64,000 nucleotides of DNA, taken from assembly GCF_002218025.2 (NCBI RefSeq), contig NZ_AP018680.1, positions 2,418,001-2,482,000 of the forward strand. Direction: 5' to 3'. Each line of letters starts with the position of its first letter. Position 1 is the stretch's first letter. The position numbers and the translations under genes were made by a program. This document shows positions 19,438-29,664 of this stretch, piece by piece. Source of the stretch: Vibrio casei (GTDB lineage: Bacteria; Pseudomonadota; Gammaproteobacteria; Enterobacterales; Vibrionaceae). Under the pieces are notes generated by a model. It made no database searches. It was not told the origin of the DNA and worked only from the letters and a program-made list of their open reading frames with translations.

Positions 19438-20256
19438 GTGTCCAACTATATTGTAGGCGATATTCAGGGCTGTTTTGACGAGCTTTTATTACTGCTTAAA
19501 CAAGTTTCATTTAACCCGAAAGTGGATACTTTATGGCTGGCTGGTGATCTTGTTGCAAGAGGTCCCAATTCATTAGAAACATTGCGTTTCGTACGTGGCT
19601 TAGGGTCATCTGCTCGTTGTATTTTAGGTAACCACGATCTTCATTTACTCGCCATTCATCTCGGTTATTACCCAATAAAACCAAAAGATAAAACGGCTGA
19701 TATATTCACAGCAACAGACAGAAATGAGCTAATGGAATGGCTTCGCCACCAACCATTAATGGCTGAACATGATGAATTTGTTATGTGTCACGCTGGTATT
19801 TCGCCTCTCTGGGATTTATCAACCGCACGGCTAGCGGCTCAAGAAGTCCAACAAATATTACAAAGCAGCGACTGGCCTTGGCTCATTAAAAACATGTACG
19901 CGAATACCCCAACTCAATGGACTGAATCACTGCAAGGTATTGAACGATATCGGTACATCATCAATGCTTTTACCCGTATGCGGTTTTGCACAGAAAATGG
20001 CGAATTAGATATGGACTGTAAACTTCCACCAAGCAAAATGAGTAATGACTCATTGCAACCTTGGTTTAAAATAAAGTCACGTAAACCCTTTGAGAAAACT
20101 ATTATTTTTGGGCATTGGGCTGCGTTGATGGGCTGTCATGATGAAGAGGCGAATGTAATAGGTTTAGATACGGGCTGTGTTTGGGGTGAATACCTTTCGA
20201 TGTTGAGATGGGAAGATAAACAACTTTTCACACAAGTATCGAAAAATAAGTCTTAA
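19438..20256 (+). CDS. apaH: Symmetrical bis(5'-nucleosyl)-tetraphosphatase
   Basis: ApaH cleaves diadenosine tetraphosphate to two ADP and also removes Np4 caps from RNA in known members. The 272-residue protein is a calcineurin-like metallophosphatase: VGDIQGCFDEL (metal motif I), LAGDLVARGPNSLE (II), LGNHDLHLL (III), and later CHAGISPLW and FGHWAAL with metal histidines. The motif I variant Asp-x-Gln rather than Asp-x-His is usual for ApaH. The start is GTG at 19438 with GAGGT just upstream, immediately after apaG. Confidence 0.97.
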   Translation: MSNYIVGDIQGCFDELLLLLKQVSFNPKVDTLWLAGDLVARGPNSLETLRFVRGLGSSARCILGNHDLHLLAIHLGYYPIKPKDKTADIFTATDRNELMEWLRHQPLMAEHDEFVMCHAGISPLWDLSTARLAAQEVQQILQSSDWPWLIKNMYANTPTQWTESLQGIERYRYIINAFTRMRFCTENGELDMDCKLPPSKMSNDSLQPWFKIKSRKPFEKTIIFGHWAALMGCHDEEANVIGLDTGCVWGEYLSMLRWEDKQLFTQVSKNKS

Positions 20257-20271
20257 CAAGCGCAGCTACAG

Positions 20272-20298
20272 TGGGTGTAAATAGGCGATCACACCCAT
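20272..20298. terminator. Hairpin between convergent apaH and folA
   Basis: TGGGTGT and ACACCCA form a 7-base stem with a loop of about 12 bases in the gap between the two convergent genes. No strong T run follows on either strand, so its role as terminator is tentative. Confidence 0.35.
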
Positions 20299-20318
20299 AA
20301 TCAAAAAAGCGCACGGCT

Positions 20319-20804
20319 TTAATCTTCACGCTCTAAGATCATAAATTCCATATCATATTGATTTTTTTCATCAGCAGTATATTGCTCATGATACCCGGTC
20401 TTCCAGCCTTCTCCCCAATCAGGAAATTGGGTATCTCCATCAATTTGAGCATCAATAAAGGTTAAATATAAGCGATCAGCTTGATTTAAATAGGTTTGGT
20501 AAATACTGCCACCACCAATGACCATAAGCTCATCGGTAGCACCCGCAACCCGCTTCGCTTCCTCGATACAGCTCACGACGGTAACGCCATCAATGACTAA
20601 AGAAGCATCTCGGCTAAGTACAATATTGAGTCGCCCCGACAAAGGACGACCAATGGACTCATACGTTTTACGGCCCATAACTATCGGTTTGCCCATAGTA
20701 CAGTGTTTAAACCACGTAAAATCGGCCGGTAAGTGCCAAGGCATCTGATTATCTTTGCCTATAATTCTATTTTTTGCCATGGCGGCAATCATACTGAGTT
20801 TCAA
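20319..20804 (-). CDS. folA: Dihydrofolate reductase
   Basis: FolA reduces dihydrofolate to tetrahydrofolate with NADPH and is the trimethoprim target. The 161-residue protein has the typical order: MIAAMAKNRIIGKDNQMPWHLPADFTWF with the catalytic aspartate near residue 28, VMGRKTYESIGRPLSGRLNIVLSR, and VIGGGSIYQTYL for NADPH. Length matches chromosomal DHFR. It is a single gene convergent with apaH. Confidence 0.98.
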   Translation of the reverse strand: MKLSMIAAMAKNRIIGKDNQMPWHLPADFTWFKHCTMGKPIVMGRKTYESIGRPLSGRLNIVLSRDASLVIDGVTVVSCIEEAKRVAGATDELMVIGGGSIYQTYLNQADRLYLTFIDAQIDGDTQFPDWGEGWKTGYHEQYTADEKNQYDMEFMILERED

Positions 20805-20859
20805 AACCTAATCCTTTTGATGATCTTAATCATGTCACTATTGAGCATACAACCAAAAG

Positions 20860-21327
20860 TTATATTACAGAGCGACGACGATAAAATATCAATCCAGGCA
20901 TTGCAAGGCCTATTGCAAGCCCGGCAATGATAAACATCGCCTGTAAAAAATTCTCAATGAGCATGGAAAATAACTGAGGGTCAAATCCTCTAGAATTAAT
21001 TTCAACCAAAGCAATCATAGCCTTAAAGGCATAAACACCTGGCACCATAGGAATCATGGCGGCGACCGTAAAAACTTTAGGGTGCGCCAAAAATCTATGT
21101 GACCAATGAACACCGATGATACTCACAATTGTCGCAGCAAAAAAAGTTGCCCATTCAATAGGAACTAGATAAACCATCAATGTAAAACGAATACCATAAG
21201 CAATCGCTCCCCCTAACGCACAGTACCTTAACGCGCTTTTAGGCACATTAAAAACGAGGGCGAAACCAATTGCGGGTATTGAAGCAAGTAACATTACATT
21301 AATAAGAGCCCATAGAAAATCGATCAT
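20860..21327 (-). CDS. yjjB: Small subunit of YjjPB/ThrE-type exporter
   Basis: This 155-residue integral membrane protein has about four or five hydrophobic segments and a PMVPGVYAFKAM motif typical of the ThrE_2 (DUF3815) domain. It is the counterpart of E. coli YjjB, which with YjjP is reported to export succinate. ATG 21327 is preferred over an upstream in-frame codon because it overlaps the yjjP stop as ATGA; that implies translational coupling and equal expression. The substrate in this organism is not shown by the sequence. Confidence 0.9.
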   Translation of the reverse strand: MIDFLWALINVMLLASIPAIGFALVFNVPKSALRYCALGGAIAYGIRFTLMVYLVPIEWATFFAATIVSIIGVHWSHRFLAHPKVFTVAAMIPMVPGVYAFKAMIALVEINSRGFDPQLFSMLIENFLQAMFIIAGLAIGLAMPGLIFYRRRSVI

Positions 21328-22091
21328 CGTACCCACTCCCATGTCCCAGTCAATGTCATCGCCGCAACAATCCCTAAACTGGTAGCGAATGTCAGTAAAC
21401 TTGCCATGACAAAGCGAGCGATCCCCATATTGACATAACCCTTTAGCATATCAGCTACAGCATTAATGAGTGGAAATCCTGGCACCAACATTAATACCGA
21501 TGAAGCCATGGCTAAAAAAGGATAATTACCGACTTGATACACGACCGCCTGAGAAGATATCAGGGTGGTCACGAAAGCCGTTACAGTAAAATTAAGCAGA
21601 GGATTAAAATTTCGGTGAGCAATTTCTTGTCGAATAAACATCCCAACACTTGATGCAAGAAACGTGATCGCACAAATGATTTCATCCCCATTCGCTAAAC
21701 GAGCAAAAGCTGCACAAGATAGGCCAATCATAAATAGCACTAACCAGCGGTTATAACGCGTGGGTTGTATTTGATTTAGTTTTCGCTCAGCAAGTCGATA
21801 ATCAATTACTTTACGTTCAACCATAATACAAATATGTTGAATTTCAGTGACTACTTTCATATTGATACCACGATCAGGACTACGCCGAGCGGTCGTCACA
21901 CAATGCCCCTCCATGACCGTCGTCACTACTAATGAGCTTGCCGACATGGAGACTTCAACTTCATCCATACCACAGGCCAATCCAAGCCGATGAGTAAGAT
22001 CCCCTACCAATGTGCTTTCTGCACCATGAGCTAACAACATTTGCCCCACTTGTACAATCAAGCGAGATATGACTCTTTGTTTTTCGTCCAT
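21324..22091 (-). CDS. yjjP: Large subunit of YjjPB/ThrE-type exporter
   Basis: This 255-residue protein pairs with YjjB. The N-terminal soluble part (about residues 1-110) has HGAESTLVGDLTHRL, CGMDEVEVSMSASSLVV and RGINMKVVTEIQ, the ThrE domain blocks, followed by about five membrane spans with LMLVPGFPLINAVADMLKG. I chose ATG 22091 because E. coli YjjP begins at the corresponding place; the frame extends upstream to 22121 without a clear ribosome binding site. Export of succinate is known for the E. coli pair and only inferred here. Confidence 0.9.
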   Translation of the reverse strand: MDEKQRVISRLIVQVGQMLLAHGAESTLVGDLTHRLGLACGMDEVEVSMSASSLVVTTVMEGHCVTTARRSPDRGINMKVVTEIQHICIMVERKVIDYRLAERKLNQIQPTRYNRWLVLFMIGLSCAAFARLANGDEIICAITFLASSVGMFIRQEIAHRNFNPLLNFTVTAFVTTLISSQAVVYQVGNYPFLAMASSVLMLVPGFPLINAVADMLKGYVNMGIARFVMASLLTFATSLGIVAAMTLTGTWEWVR

Positions 22092-22211
22092 ATCGTGTGA
22101 TACCAATCCTTTGATAATCATTATTCATACCGTTCTAATATTCATGGTGGTTTTACCGTAATATTTTTATTAGTCTGCCTTAATCCAATGCTAAAAAGGA
22201 TGATTTAAAAT

Positions 22212-22245
22212 AAAAAAAGCTGCGATCCTAGAGAATCACAGCTTT
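22212..22245 (-). terminator. Terminator of obgE
   Basis: On the minus strand the stem AAAGCTGTGAT / ATCGCAGCTTT (one mismatch) is followed by seven or more T residues, about 30 bases after the obgE stop. Confidence 0.9.
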
Positions 22246-22275
22246 CTTATATCTATTAATGAAAAATGAGATTAT

Positions 22276-23451
<1,176 letters not shown>

Positions 23452-23525
23452 CTACTCCACCTGCATATTGGCAAGTTATTATGAGTGTAGACCACAGACT
23501 GTAAATCCTAGTATATATTGTCGAA

Positions 23526-23553
23526 GTCTAGGGTCTAGGGTCTAGGGTCTAGG
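23526..23553. repeat. Four tandem copies of GTCTAGG
   Basis: Four perfect head-to-tail copies of a 7-base unit lie in the gap between obgE and rpmA. The unit contains the CTAG tetramer. It lies about 25 bases from the terminator of the ribosomal protein genes, upstream of obgE. No function is evident; replication slippage could change the copy number. Confidence 0.85.
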
Positions 23554-23577
23554 GCCTATTATATAATCTTGTTATAA

Positions 23578-23607
23578 ATAAAAAACCCCGCCATAAAGGC
23601 AGGGCTT
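23578..23607 (-). terminator. Terminator of rplU-rpmA
   Basis: On the minus strand CCCTGCC / GGCGGGG pair around a short loop, followed by six T residues, about 25 bases after rpmA. Confidence 0.85.
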
Positions 23608-23630
23608 TGAATTCAATTGTAAACAGAAAC

Positions 23631-23888
23631 TTATGCAGTTTCGATGCTTACGAACTTACGGTTCTTAGGACCTTTAACTTCAAATTTAACTTTACCTTCA
23701 GATAAAGCAAATAGAGTATGGTCTTTACCGATACCAACATTGGTTCCAGCGTGGAATTTAGTACCACGTTGACGAACAATGATGTTACCTGCTAGAACAG
23801 ATTCGCCACCAAAACGCTTAACACCTAGGCGTTTGCTTTCTGAATCGCGACCGTTATTAGTAGAACCACCAGCTTTTTTATGTGCCAT
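23631..23888 (-). CDS. rpmA: 50S ribosomal protein L27
   Basis: This is ribosomal protein L27, which reaches the peptidyl transferase centre with its N-terminal tail. The 85 residues start [28 protein letters not shown], the family signature, and show no cleavable N-terminal extension of the Firmicutes type. A GAAGGAGAAG ribosome binding site precedes the ATG. It lies 29 bases after rplU. Confidence 0.99.
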   Translation of the reverse strand: MAHKKAGGSTNNGRDSESKRLGVKRFGGESVLAGNIIVRQRGTKFHAGTNVGIGKDHTLFALSEGKVKFEVKGPKNRKFVSIETA

Positions 23889-23917
23889 GTTACTTCTCCT
23901 TCGAAATAAGCTTTAGA

Positions 23918-24229
23918 TTAAGCGCTGATGCCAGTAATTCTGACTTCAGTGAACCACTGACGGTGGCCCATTTGCTTACGTGAATGCTTACGACGACGGA
24001 ACTTAACGATTTTAACTTTATCGCCACGACCGTGCTTAACTACTTCCGCAGTTACTTTACCGCCAGCAACCAGAGGTGCACCAATAGTGATTTCCTCACC
24101 ATTAGCAACCATAAGAACTGAATCAAACTCAACGTTTGCACCAGTTTCTACGTCCAATTTTTCTAAACGAAGAGTTTGTCCTTCGCTTACACGGTGTTGT
24201 TTACCACCAGATTGGAAAACAGCGTACAT
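23918..24229 (-). CDS. rplU: 50S ribosomal protein L21
   Basis: This is ribosomal protein L21, which binds 23S rRNA. The 103 residues start [25 protein letters not shown] and include [23 protein letters not shown], the RNA-binding C-terminal block. First gene of the rplU-rpmA pair, divergent from ispB. Confidence 0.99.
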   Translation of the reverse strand: MYAVFQSGGKQHRVSEGQTLRLEKLDVETGANVEFDSVLMVANGEEITIGAPLVAGGKVTAEVVKHGRGDKVKIVKFRRRKHSRKQMGHRQWFTEVRITGISA

Positions 24230-24501
24230 ATTTTACTCCGCTTTTTCCGCACAGCATCATGTTAGTTATTTTAAACATATCAGGTGTGCGCTTAAACTTG
24301 TCATCAATAGGGCGCAGATTCTACTTGAGAGCCTACCCTTTGACAAGATAAATATTAAAAAAAATGGCGAAAAGATCATCGCCTGATTAAAGTGCGTTAA
24401 TGATGCCGTTTACACTCGTGTTTATCAATGTTTTTTAGTGTAGAATCGGTCATTATTTTTATTATTTTGGCCACACTGGGCCTATCTCTGCTGGAAGAAC
24501 A

Positions 24502-25473
24502 ATGGATTTTAAAGCTATCCAGGCGCTAACTGCCGACGACATGGTAAAAGTGAATGAAACCATTCACGCCCAACTTAATTCTGAAGTTAGTCTAATTAAT
24601 CAGCTTGGCTTTTATATAGTCAGTGGGGGAGGAAAGCGTCTACGCCCCTTGCTAGCGCTGCTTTCAGCCAAAGTGTTAGGTTATCAAGGAAAAGACCATA
24701 TTACCGCAGCAGCATTCGTTGAGTTCATTCACACAGCGACATTATTACACGACGATGTCGTGGATGAGTCGGATATGCGCCGAGGCAAAGAAACGGCTAA
24801 TGCCGCTTTTGGCAACGCTGCCAGTGTTTTGGTTGGTGACTACATTTACACTCGTTCATTTCAGATGATGACCAGCCTTGGATCCTTAAAGATCCTCAAG
24901 CTAATGAGTGATGCTGTTAACGTGATCGCAGAAGGCGAAGTTCAACAATTAATGAACTGTAATGATCCTAATACGACCGAAGAAAGTTACATGCAAGTTA
25001 TCTATTCTAAAACGGCTCGTTTATTTGAAGCTGCCACACAGATTGGGGCTTTATTAGTCGATGCGCCAAAAGAAACTGAAGTGGCACTGCAAAACTACGG
25101 CAAATATTTAGGTACAGCTTTCCAGCTAATTGATGATGTGATGGATTACACATCGGATGGTAAAGAAATGGGCAAGAATGTCGGTGATGATCTTGCCGAA
25201 GGTAAACCTACCCTACCACTCCTTTATGCGATGCGTAACGGCACGCCAGAACAATCAATCATGATTCGTAATGCCATTGAGCATTCAAATGGAATGGAAA
25301 AGCTTGATGCCATTATGGATGCGATGCATCAAACAGGCTCACTTGAATACACGACTAAACGAGCAGAAGAAGAAGCGGATAAAGCCATTGCAGAGTTAGC
25401 GATTATTCCTGACTCAGAATACAAAGAAGCCTTAGTGACACTGGCGCATATGGCCGTTAATAGAACCAAATAA
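24502..25473 (+). CDS. ispB: Octaprenyl diphosphate synthase
   Basis: IspB makes the C40 polyprenyl side chain of ubiquinone and menaquinone from farnesyl diphosphate and IPP. The 323-residue helical protein has the two aspartate-rich motifs: DDVVD at about residues 84-88 and DDVMD near 211. GGGKRLRPLLALLSA and the chain-length region upstream of the first motif fit long-chain synthases. The ATG follows a GGAAGAA site. It is divergent from rplU, as in E. coli. A strong bidirectional terminator separates it from mdh. Confidence 0.97.
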   Translation: MDFKAIQALTADDMVKVNETIHAQLNSEVSLINQLGFYIVSGGGKRLRPLLALLSAKVLGYQGKDHITAAAFVEFIHTATLLHDDVVDESDMRRGKETANAAFGNAASVLVGDYIYTRSFQMMTSLGSLKILKLMSDAVNVIAEGEVQQLMNCNDPNTTEESYMQVIYSKTARLFEAATQIGALLVDAPKETEVALQNYGKYLGTAFQLIDDVMDYTSDGKEMGKNVGDDLAEGKPTLPLLYAMRNGTPEQSIMIRNAIEHSNGMEKLDAIMDAMHQTGSLEYTTKRAEEEADKAIAELAIIPDSEYKEALVTLAHMAVNRTK

Positions 25474-25510
25474 ATCTGAAAACGCACTCTTTCTTCTAAA
25501 TGAAACAAAC

Positions 25511-25549
25511 ATAAAAAATCCCGTTTTGTTCGCTACAAAACGGGATTTA
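25511..25549. terminator. Bidirectional terminator between ispB and mdh
   Basis: AAATCCCGTTTTGT and ACAAAACGGGATTT form a perfect 14-base stem with a 5-base loop between the convergent genes. T or A tracts flank both sides. Confidence 0.9.
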
Positions 25550-25577
25550 ATTTAAATAATAAAATAATTATTGTTTG

Positions 25578-26513
25578 TTATTTTACAAACTCTTCGCCTA
25601 GTGCAATATCACTTTTCAGTGTATCTAACATGCTATCAAATGCTTCTTTTTCAAAGTCACTTAACTCACCAAAACTTAAGATTTCTTCTACGCCTTCTTT
25701 ACCTAAACGAATCGGTTGTGCGAAGAAACGAGCATGCTCGCCGTCACCCTCAACATAAGCACATTCAACAATACCTTGCTCACCCTGTAGAGCTTTCACT
25801 AAAGACAAGCCAAAACGATAAGCAGCCTGCCCCATAGAAAGTGTTGCAGAACCGCCACCTGCTTTTGCTTCAACGACTTCAGTACCCGCGTTTTGAATGC
25901 GCTTCGTCAGTGCTGCCGTTTCTTCTGCAGTAAATTCCACACCTTGAACTTGTGAAAGTAAAGGAAGAATCGTTACCCCTGAGTGCCCACCAATAACAGG
26001 TACTTCAAGACCATCAAGTGAAACCCCTTTCAGATCAGATACGAACGTTTCAGAGCGAATCACATCAAGAGTTGTAATACCAAATAAACGACGCTTGTTG
26101 TACACGCCTGCTTTTTTGAGTACTTCTGCCGCAATTGGCACGGTCGTGTTAACAGGGTTAGTAATAATACCAACACAAGCATTAGGACAAGTGACCGCAA
26201 TTTTTTCAGCAAGCGATTTTACGATCCCAGCATTAACATTAAAAAGATCGGAACGATCCATACCTGGCTTACGCGCAACACCAGCAGAGATCAGTACCAC
26301 ATCGGCACCTTCAAGTGCAGGTGTTGGATCTTCACCTGCATAACCTTTAATAGAAACAGGCGTTGGGATATGGCTTAAATCGGCAGCAACGCCTGGCGTT
26401 ACTGGCGCAATATCATATAAAGCAAGATCTGAGCCTGCAGGAAGTCCATTTTTAAGCAATAAAGCGAGTGCTTGTCCAATACCACCAGCGGCACCAATCA
26501 CAGCTACTTTCAT
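25578..26513 (-). CDS. mdh: Malate dehydrogenase
   Basis: Mdh interconverts malate and oxaloacetate with NAD in the TCA cycle. The 311-residue protein starts [20 protein letters not shown] (Rossmann glycine motif), with [32 protein letters not shown], and the catalytic histidine in [14 protein letters not shown] 26513 is chosen because it aligns with E. coli Mdh and has GGAGAAAGG upstream; the reading frame extends eight codons further. It is divergent from argR, a classic gamma-proteobacterial arrangement. Confidence 0.98.
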   Translation of the reverse strand: MKVAVIGAAGGIGQALALLLKNGLPAGSDLALYDIAPVTPGVAADLSHIPTPVSIKGYAGEDPTPALEGADVVLISAGVARKPGMDRSDLFNVNAGIVKSLAEKIAVTCPNACVGIITNPVNTTVPIAAEVLKKAGVYNKRRLFGITTLDVIRSETFVSDLKGVSLDGLEVPVIGGHSGVTILPLLSQVQGVEFTAEETAALTKRIQNAGTEVVEAKAGGGSATLSMGQAAYRFGLSLVKALQGEQGIVECAYVEGDGEHARFFAQPIRLGKEGVEEILSFGELSDFEKEAFDSMLDTLKSDIALGEEFVK

Positions 26514-26813
26514 TAGCCTTTCTCCTTTGACAATCAATTTATTGTTATTAACGTATATTTAGGTCTACAACCTAGATTGAAATTAAAGTTACAATATCTC
26601 CATATTAATTACAATTGGATAACTTCAGCTTTGAGATATTGCACTCACCCAATTGAAAATCAGAAATAAAACACAACCTTACAGAATTCTTTGTGATTAT
26701 TATTAATTCAGTCATTTAGAATAAATTATCTAAAATTTGACGTAACTACTTGGTGATTATTGCTCATCTATGCGAAAATAATGCAATTATATGTATGAGT
26801 AAAAGAAACCATT
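26514..26813. promoter_or_regulatory. Divergent mdh-argR control region
   Basis: This 300-base AT-rich gap must hold both promoters. TTGACG at 26737-26742 could be the argR -35 box, but no convincing -10 was fixed. The area near 26692-26711 (GTGATTATTATTAATTCAG) loosely resembles an ARG box; it is not a clear match. No other gene is seen. Confidence 0.3.
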
Positions 26814-27284
26814 ATGCGAAATAGTGACAAACAAGATCATTTAGTCCGCTCATTTAAAGCTCTTCTAAAAGAAGAATGTTTTGGCTCTCAAAGTGAAATC
26901 GTGGACGCACTACGAGAAGAAGGATTCGATAATATTAATCAATCCAAAGTATCGCGCATGCTCACCAAATTTGGTGCCGTGAGAACTCGTAACGCTAAAA
27001 TGGAGATGGTTTATTGCTTACCCGCAGAACTCGGTGTTCCAACGGCTTCAAGCTCGCTAAGAGAGTTGGTATTAGATGTTGGCCATAATAATGCGTTAGT
27101 GGTCATCCACACGGGCCCAGGCGCGGCTCAGTTGATTGCTCGCTTATTAGATTCATTGGGGAAATCGGAAGGTATTTTAGGTGTGGTTGCCGGAGATGAT
27201 ACCATTTTTATCACTCCAACATTAAACATTACCACCAAACAGCTTTTTGACTCCGTTTGCGAATTATTTGAATACGCAGGCTAG
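26814..27284 (+). CDS. argR: Arginine repressor
   Basis: ArgR is the arginine-dependent hexameric repressor of arginine synthesis genes and a cofactor of Xer recombination in E. coli. The 156 residues show the N-terminal winged helix ([24 protein letters not shown]... [15 protein letters not shown]) and the C-terminal oligomerisation and arginine-binding domain with [15 protein letters not shown] and [13 protein letters not shown]. Length equals E. coli ArgR. Autoregulation is likely from the family, though no clear operator was found. Confidence 0.98.
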   Translation: MRNSDKQDHLVRSFKALLKEECFGSQSEIVDALREEGFDNINQSKVSRMLTKFGAVRTRNAKMEMVYCLPAELGVPTASSSLRELVLDVGHNNALVVIHTGPGAAQLIARLLDSLGKSEGILGVVAGDDTIFITPTLNITTKQLFDSVCELFEYAG

Positions 27285-27340
27285 TGACTAGCACCCCCGA
27301 ATAATGCTATGCCAAAATTATCGCCATAACGGCTATATCA

Positions 27341-27375
27341 TCACGTCATTTAAGGACTAATCTTGAATGACGTGA
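27341..27375. repeat. Inverted repeat after argR
   Basis: TCACGTCATT and AATGACGTGA are perfect 10-base inverted arms with a 15-base spacer, 56 bases after argR. No T run follows, so it may be a weak terminator or a protein-binding palindrome. The rest of the 300-base gap before the next gene shows nothing else I can support. Confidence 0.5.
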
Positions 27376-27580
27376 AGACCTTCTCACTTTTCTCCTTCAC
27401 GATTACAATTGTCTACCCCAATGCCATACTTACCTTTAGTATAGCTAAGCAATATATAGTTAACTTCAAGTAATATTTTATGCCTATGGATTTGGTATAA
27501 AATACTATCCAGTTAGTGTCATCCTGATCAAAATATTGCAATGATAGATATCATCGCCTAAATGGCACAAGGACGTTTAC

Positions 27581-28564
27581 ATGATTTTTATTTCATTTTT
27601 GTCTCGCACCTTTTTTAACCTTACTACAGTCTTACTTTTACTCTTCTCCTGCACGACTCAAGCAGAAGAAAGAGTCTATATCACAATCGGAACAGGCGCA
27701 GTAACTGGTGTTTATTACCCTGCTGGTAGCTCCATTTGCAAGCTAATTAATAAAGGTCGCCTAAAGCACCATATTCGCTGCTCAGTGGAATCTACCGCAG
27801 GCTCAGTCGACAATATTAACGCATTACGTATGGGTAAAATGGATGCCGTTATAAGTCAGTCAGATTGGCAATATCAAGCATTTAAAGGTAACTCAGATTT
27901 TAAGTCTGACTCTCCCTATACCAATATGAGGGCTTTATTCTCACTGTATAGCGAGCCTTTTAATATTATTGCTAGACGTGATTCTGATATTCAAAACATT
28001 CATGACTTAGAAGGAAAACGCGTCAATATAGGCAATATTGGTTCAGGCGATCGCGCAACTATTGATATGCTCATGAAACAATTTTCTTGGACAAACAAAA
28101 GCTTTTCTTTAGTCACTGAATATACAGGGGCGGGTCGAGCTCAAGCGTTATGTGATAATAAAATTGATGCTTTTATTTCAATCATTGGCCATCCTAACGC
28201 CTCAATAAAAGAGGCGACAACTGCCTGCCAAGCACGGCTAGTACCAGCAACAGGGAAACACATTGATCAACTCATCAATCAACATCCTTACTACGCTCAC
28301 ACATCGGTACCAGCCAATCTTTATCTGAATAATGATAAAGACATACAAAGTTTTGGTATGTTATCGGTTGTCAGCGTGGATCGTTCACTATCCGATGAGG
28401 TAGCTTATCAGATCACCAAAGCCGTCTTTGAAAATTTCGATACCTTTAAACGATTACACCCCGCTTTTTCATTGTTGAAAAAAGAGAACATGATCAAAGA
28501 TGGTATCTCTGTTCCGTTACACACAGGTGCAATTCGCTACTATAAAGAAGTGGGATTACTGTGA
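27581..28564 (+). CDS. TAXI-family TRAP transporter substrate-binding protein (orphan)
   Basis: This is a 327-residue exported binding protein of the TAXI (TRAP-associated extracytoplasmic immunogenic) group. A signal peptide (hydrophobic TTVLLLLFSC then TTQA) precedes TIGTGAVTGVYYPAGSSICKLI, the family start. Further blocks are STAGSVDNINALRMGKMD, LEGKRVNIGNIGSGDR and SVPANLY. In other organisms TAXI proteins feed a fused DctQM membrane component; no such gene is in the neighbourhood, which holds argR and a convergent dehydrogenase. An AAGGA ribosome binding site precedes the ATG. The cysteine in LLLLFSCTTQA could also be read as a lipobox, though its -3 position is not ideal. Substrate unknown. 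Confidence 0.88.
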   Translation: MIFISFLSRTFFNLTTVLLLLFSCTTQAEERVYITIGTGAVTGVYYPAGSSICKLINKGRLKHHIRCSVESTAGSVDNINALRMGKMDAVISQSDWQYQAFKGNSDFKSDSPYTNMRALFSLYSEPFNIIARRDSDIQNIHDLEGKRVNIGNIGSGDRATIDMLMKQFSWTNKSFSLVTEYTGAGRAQALCDNKIDAFISIIGHPNASIKEATTACQARLVPATGKHIDQLINQHPYYAHTSVPANLYLNNDKDIQSFGMLSVVSVDRSLSDEVAYQITKAVFENFDTFKRLHPAFSLLKKENMIKDGISVPLHTGAIRYYKEVGLL

Positions 28565-28642
28565 TTCACATATCGCATCAAACACAAGGATTCAACAAGG
28601 CTTAAATGCTTCTTAACATTCAAGCCATTGAAAATATTATTT

Positions 28643-29632
28643 TTAACCAACGATCCTATTTTGCGAAATACCTTGTTGGAACTTCTCAATATTATCCATC
28701 AGAATATGACACAATGTTTGAATTGAAGAATCACTTCCCCAAGCCACATGAGGGGTCAGTAATAAATTCGGTAAATCCATATTCGCAATTAAAGGGTTCG
28801 ATTCATCAGCAGGTTCTTGGATAAATACGTCACAACCTGCGCCAGCAATTTGCTTCATTTTCAATGCTTCGACTAAATCAGCTTCATGTACTAGCCCACC
28901 ACGACCAGCATTAATCAAAATGGCACTGGGCTTCATTTTTTCAAACTCAAGCTTCGCAATTAAATGACGAGTTTCATCATTGAGTGGACAATGCAAAGAA
29001 ATCACATCCGCCGTTTCTATCACCTTATCAAAAGCCATATAGCCTAACCGTGCAGGGGTCACCCCTTTACGCTCAGCAAAGACGACCTTCATACCAACTG
29101 CTTTAGCCAATACAGCAACTGCTTGTCCAAGGCTTCCGCTTCCTATTACACCTAAAGTCGCACCAGCAACATCGGTAATCGGATGTGTAAAAAAGCAAAA
29201 CTGTTTTTTCTTTTGCCATTCACCAGCGGCAATATCTTGATGATAACCAACTAAGTTTCGCTTTAAAGCAAACATCATAGCCATTACATGTTCAGGCACC
29301 GAGCGCGTGCCGTATCCTTGTACATTCGTAACCACGATATTATGTTCTCTGCAGTAATCCAAATCAACATTATTGGTTCCTGTTGCCGCCACCGCAATCA
29401 TCTTTAAATTTGGCGCTTGAGACAAAACCTCAGCAGTAAGCGGAACTTTATTGGTAATAACAATATCAGCCGAATGAATGCGCTCGACAACCTGTTCAGG
29501 TGGGGTTAAATCAAACTGTTGCCATTGATGTTCAAAAGTCAGATTCGGAATATTGATATGTTCTGGAATGGTCGAGACATCAAGAAATACCACCGTCGGT
29601 TTGCTTGGAAGATGCGTAGGCGTTAGGGGCAT
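28643..29632 (-). CDS. D-2-hydroxyacid dehydrogenase, glycerate dehydrogenase-like
   Basis: This 329-residue enzyme belongs to the NAD-dependent D-isomer 2-hydroxyacid dehydrogenases. It has the nucleotide motif GVIGSGSLGQ, the signature HCPLNDETRHLI and the catalytic set Arg (NAGRGGLV), Glu (QEPAD) and His (TPHVAW). The sequence around AATGTNNVDLDYCREHNIVVTNV resembles hydroxypyruvate reductase (HprA). The real substrate may be glycerate/hydroxypyruvate or another 2-keto acid. It lies 32 bases after rluA on the same strand, the last gene of rapA-rluA-dehydrogenase. Confidence 0.9.
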   Translation of the reverse strand: MPLTPTHLPSKPTVVFLDVSTIPEHINIPNLTFEHQWQQFDLTPPEQVVERIHSADIVITNKVPLTAEVLSQAPNLKMIAVAATGTNNVDLDYCREHNIVVTNVQGYGTRSVPEHVMAMMFALKRNLVGYHQDIAAGEWQKKKQFCFFTHPITDVAGATLGVIGSGSLGQAVAVLAKAVGMKVVFAERKGVTPARLGYMAFDKVIETADVISLHCPLNDETRHLIAKLEFEKMKPSAILINAGRGGLVHEADLVEALKMKQIAGAGCDVFIQEPADESNPLIANMDLPNLLLTPHVAWGSDSSIQTLCHILMDNIEKFQQGISQNRIVG

Positions 29633-29664
29633 GTAGAATCCTTTTCAGCAATCAATTGAATGAA

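Noticed and set aside
23526..23553. Attachment site or telomere-like repeat
   Set aside because: No integrase, terminal inverted repeat or genome break is associated; it is a simple tandem repeat.
28606..28824. 72-codon plus-strand frame after the TAXI gene
   Set aside because: It overlaps the end of the dehydrogenase gene on the other strand and shows no family features.
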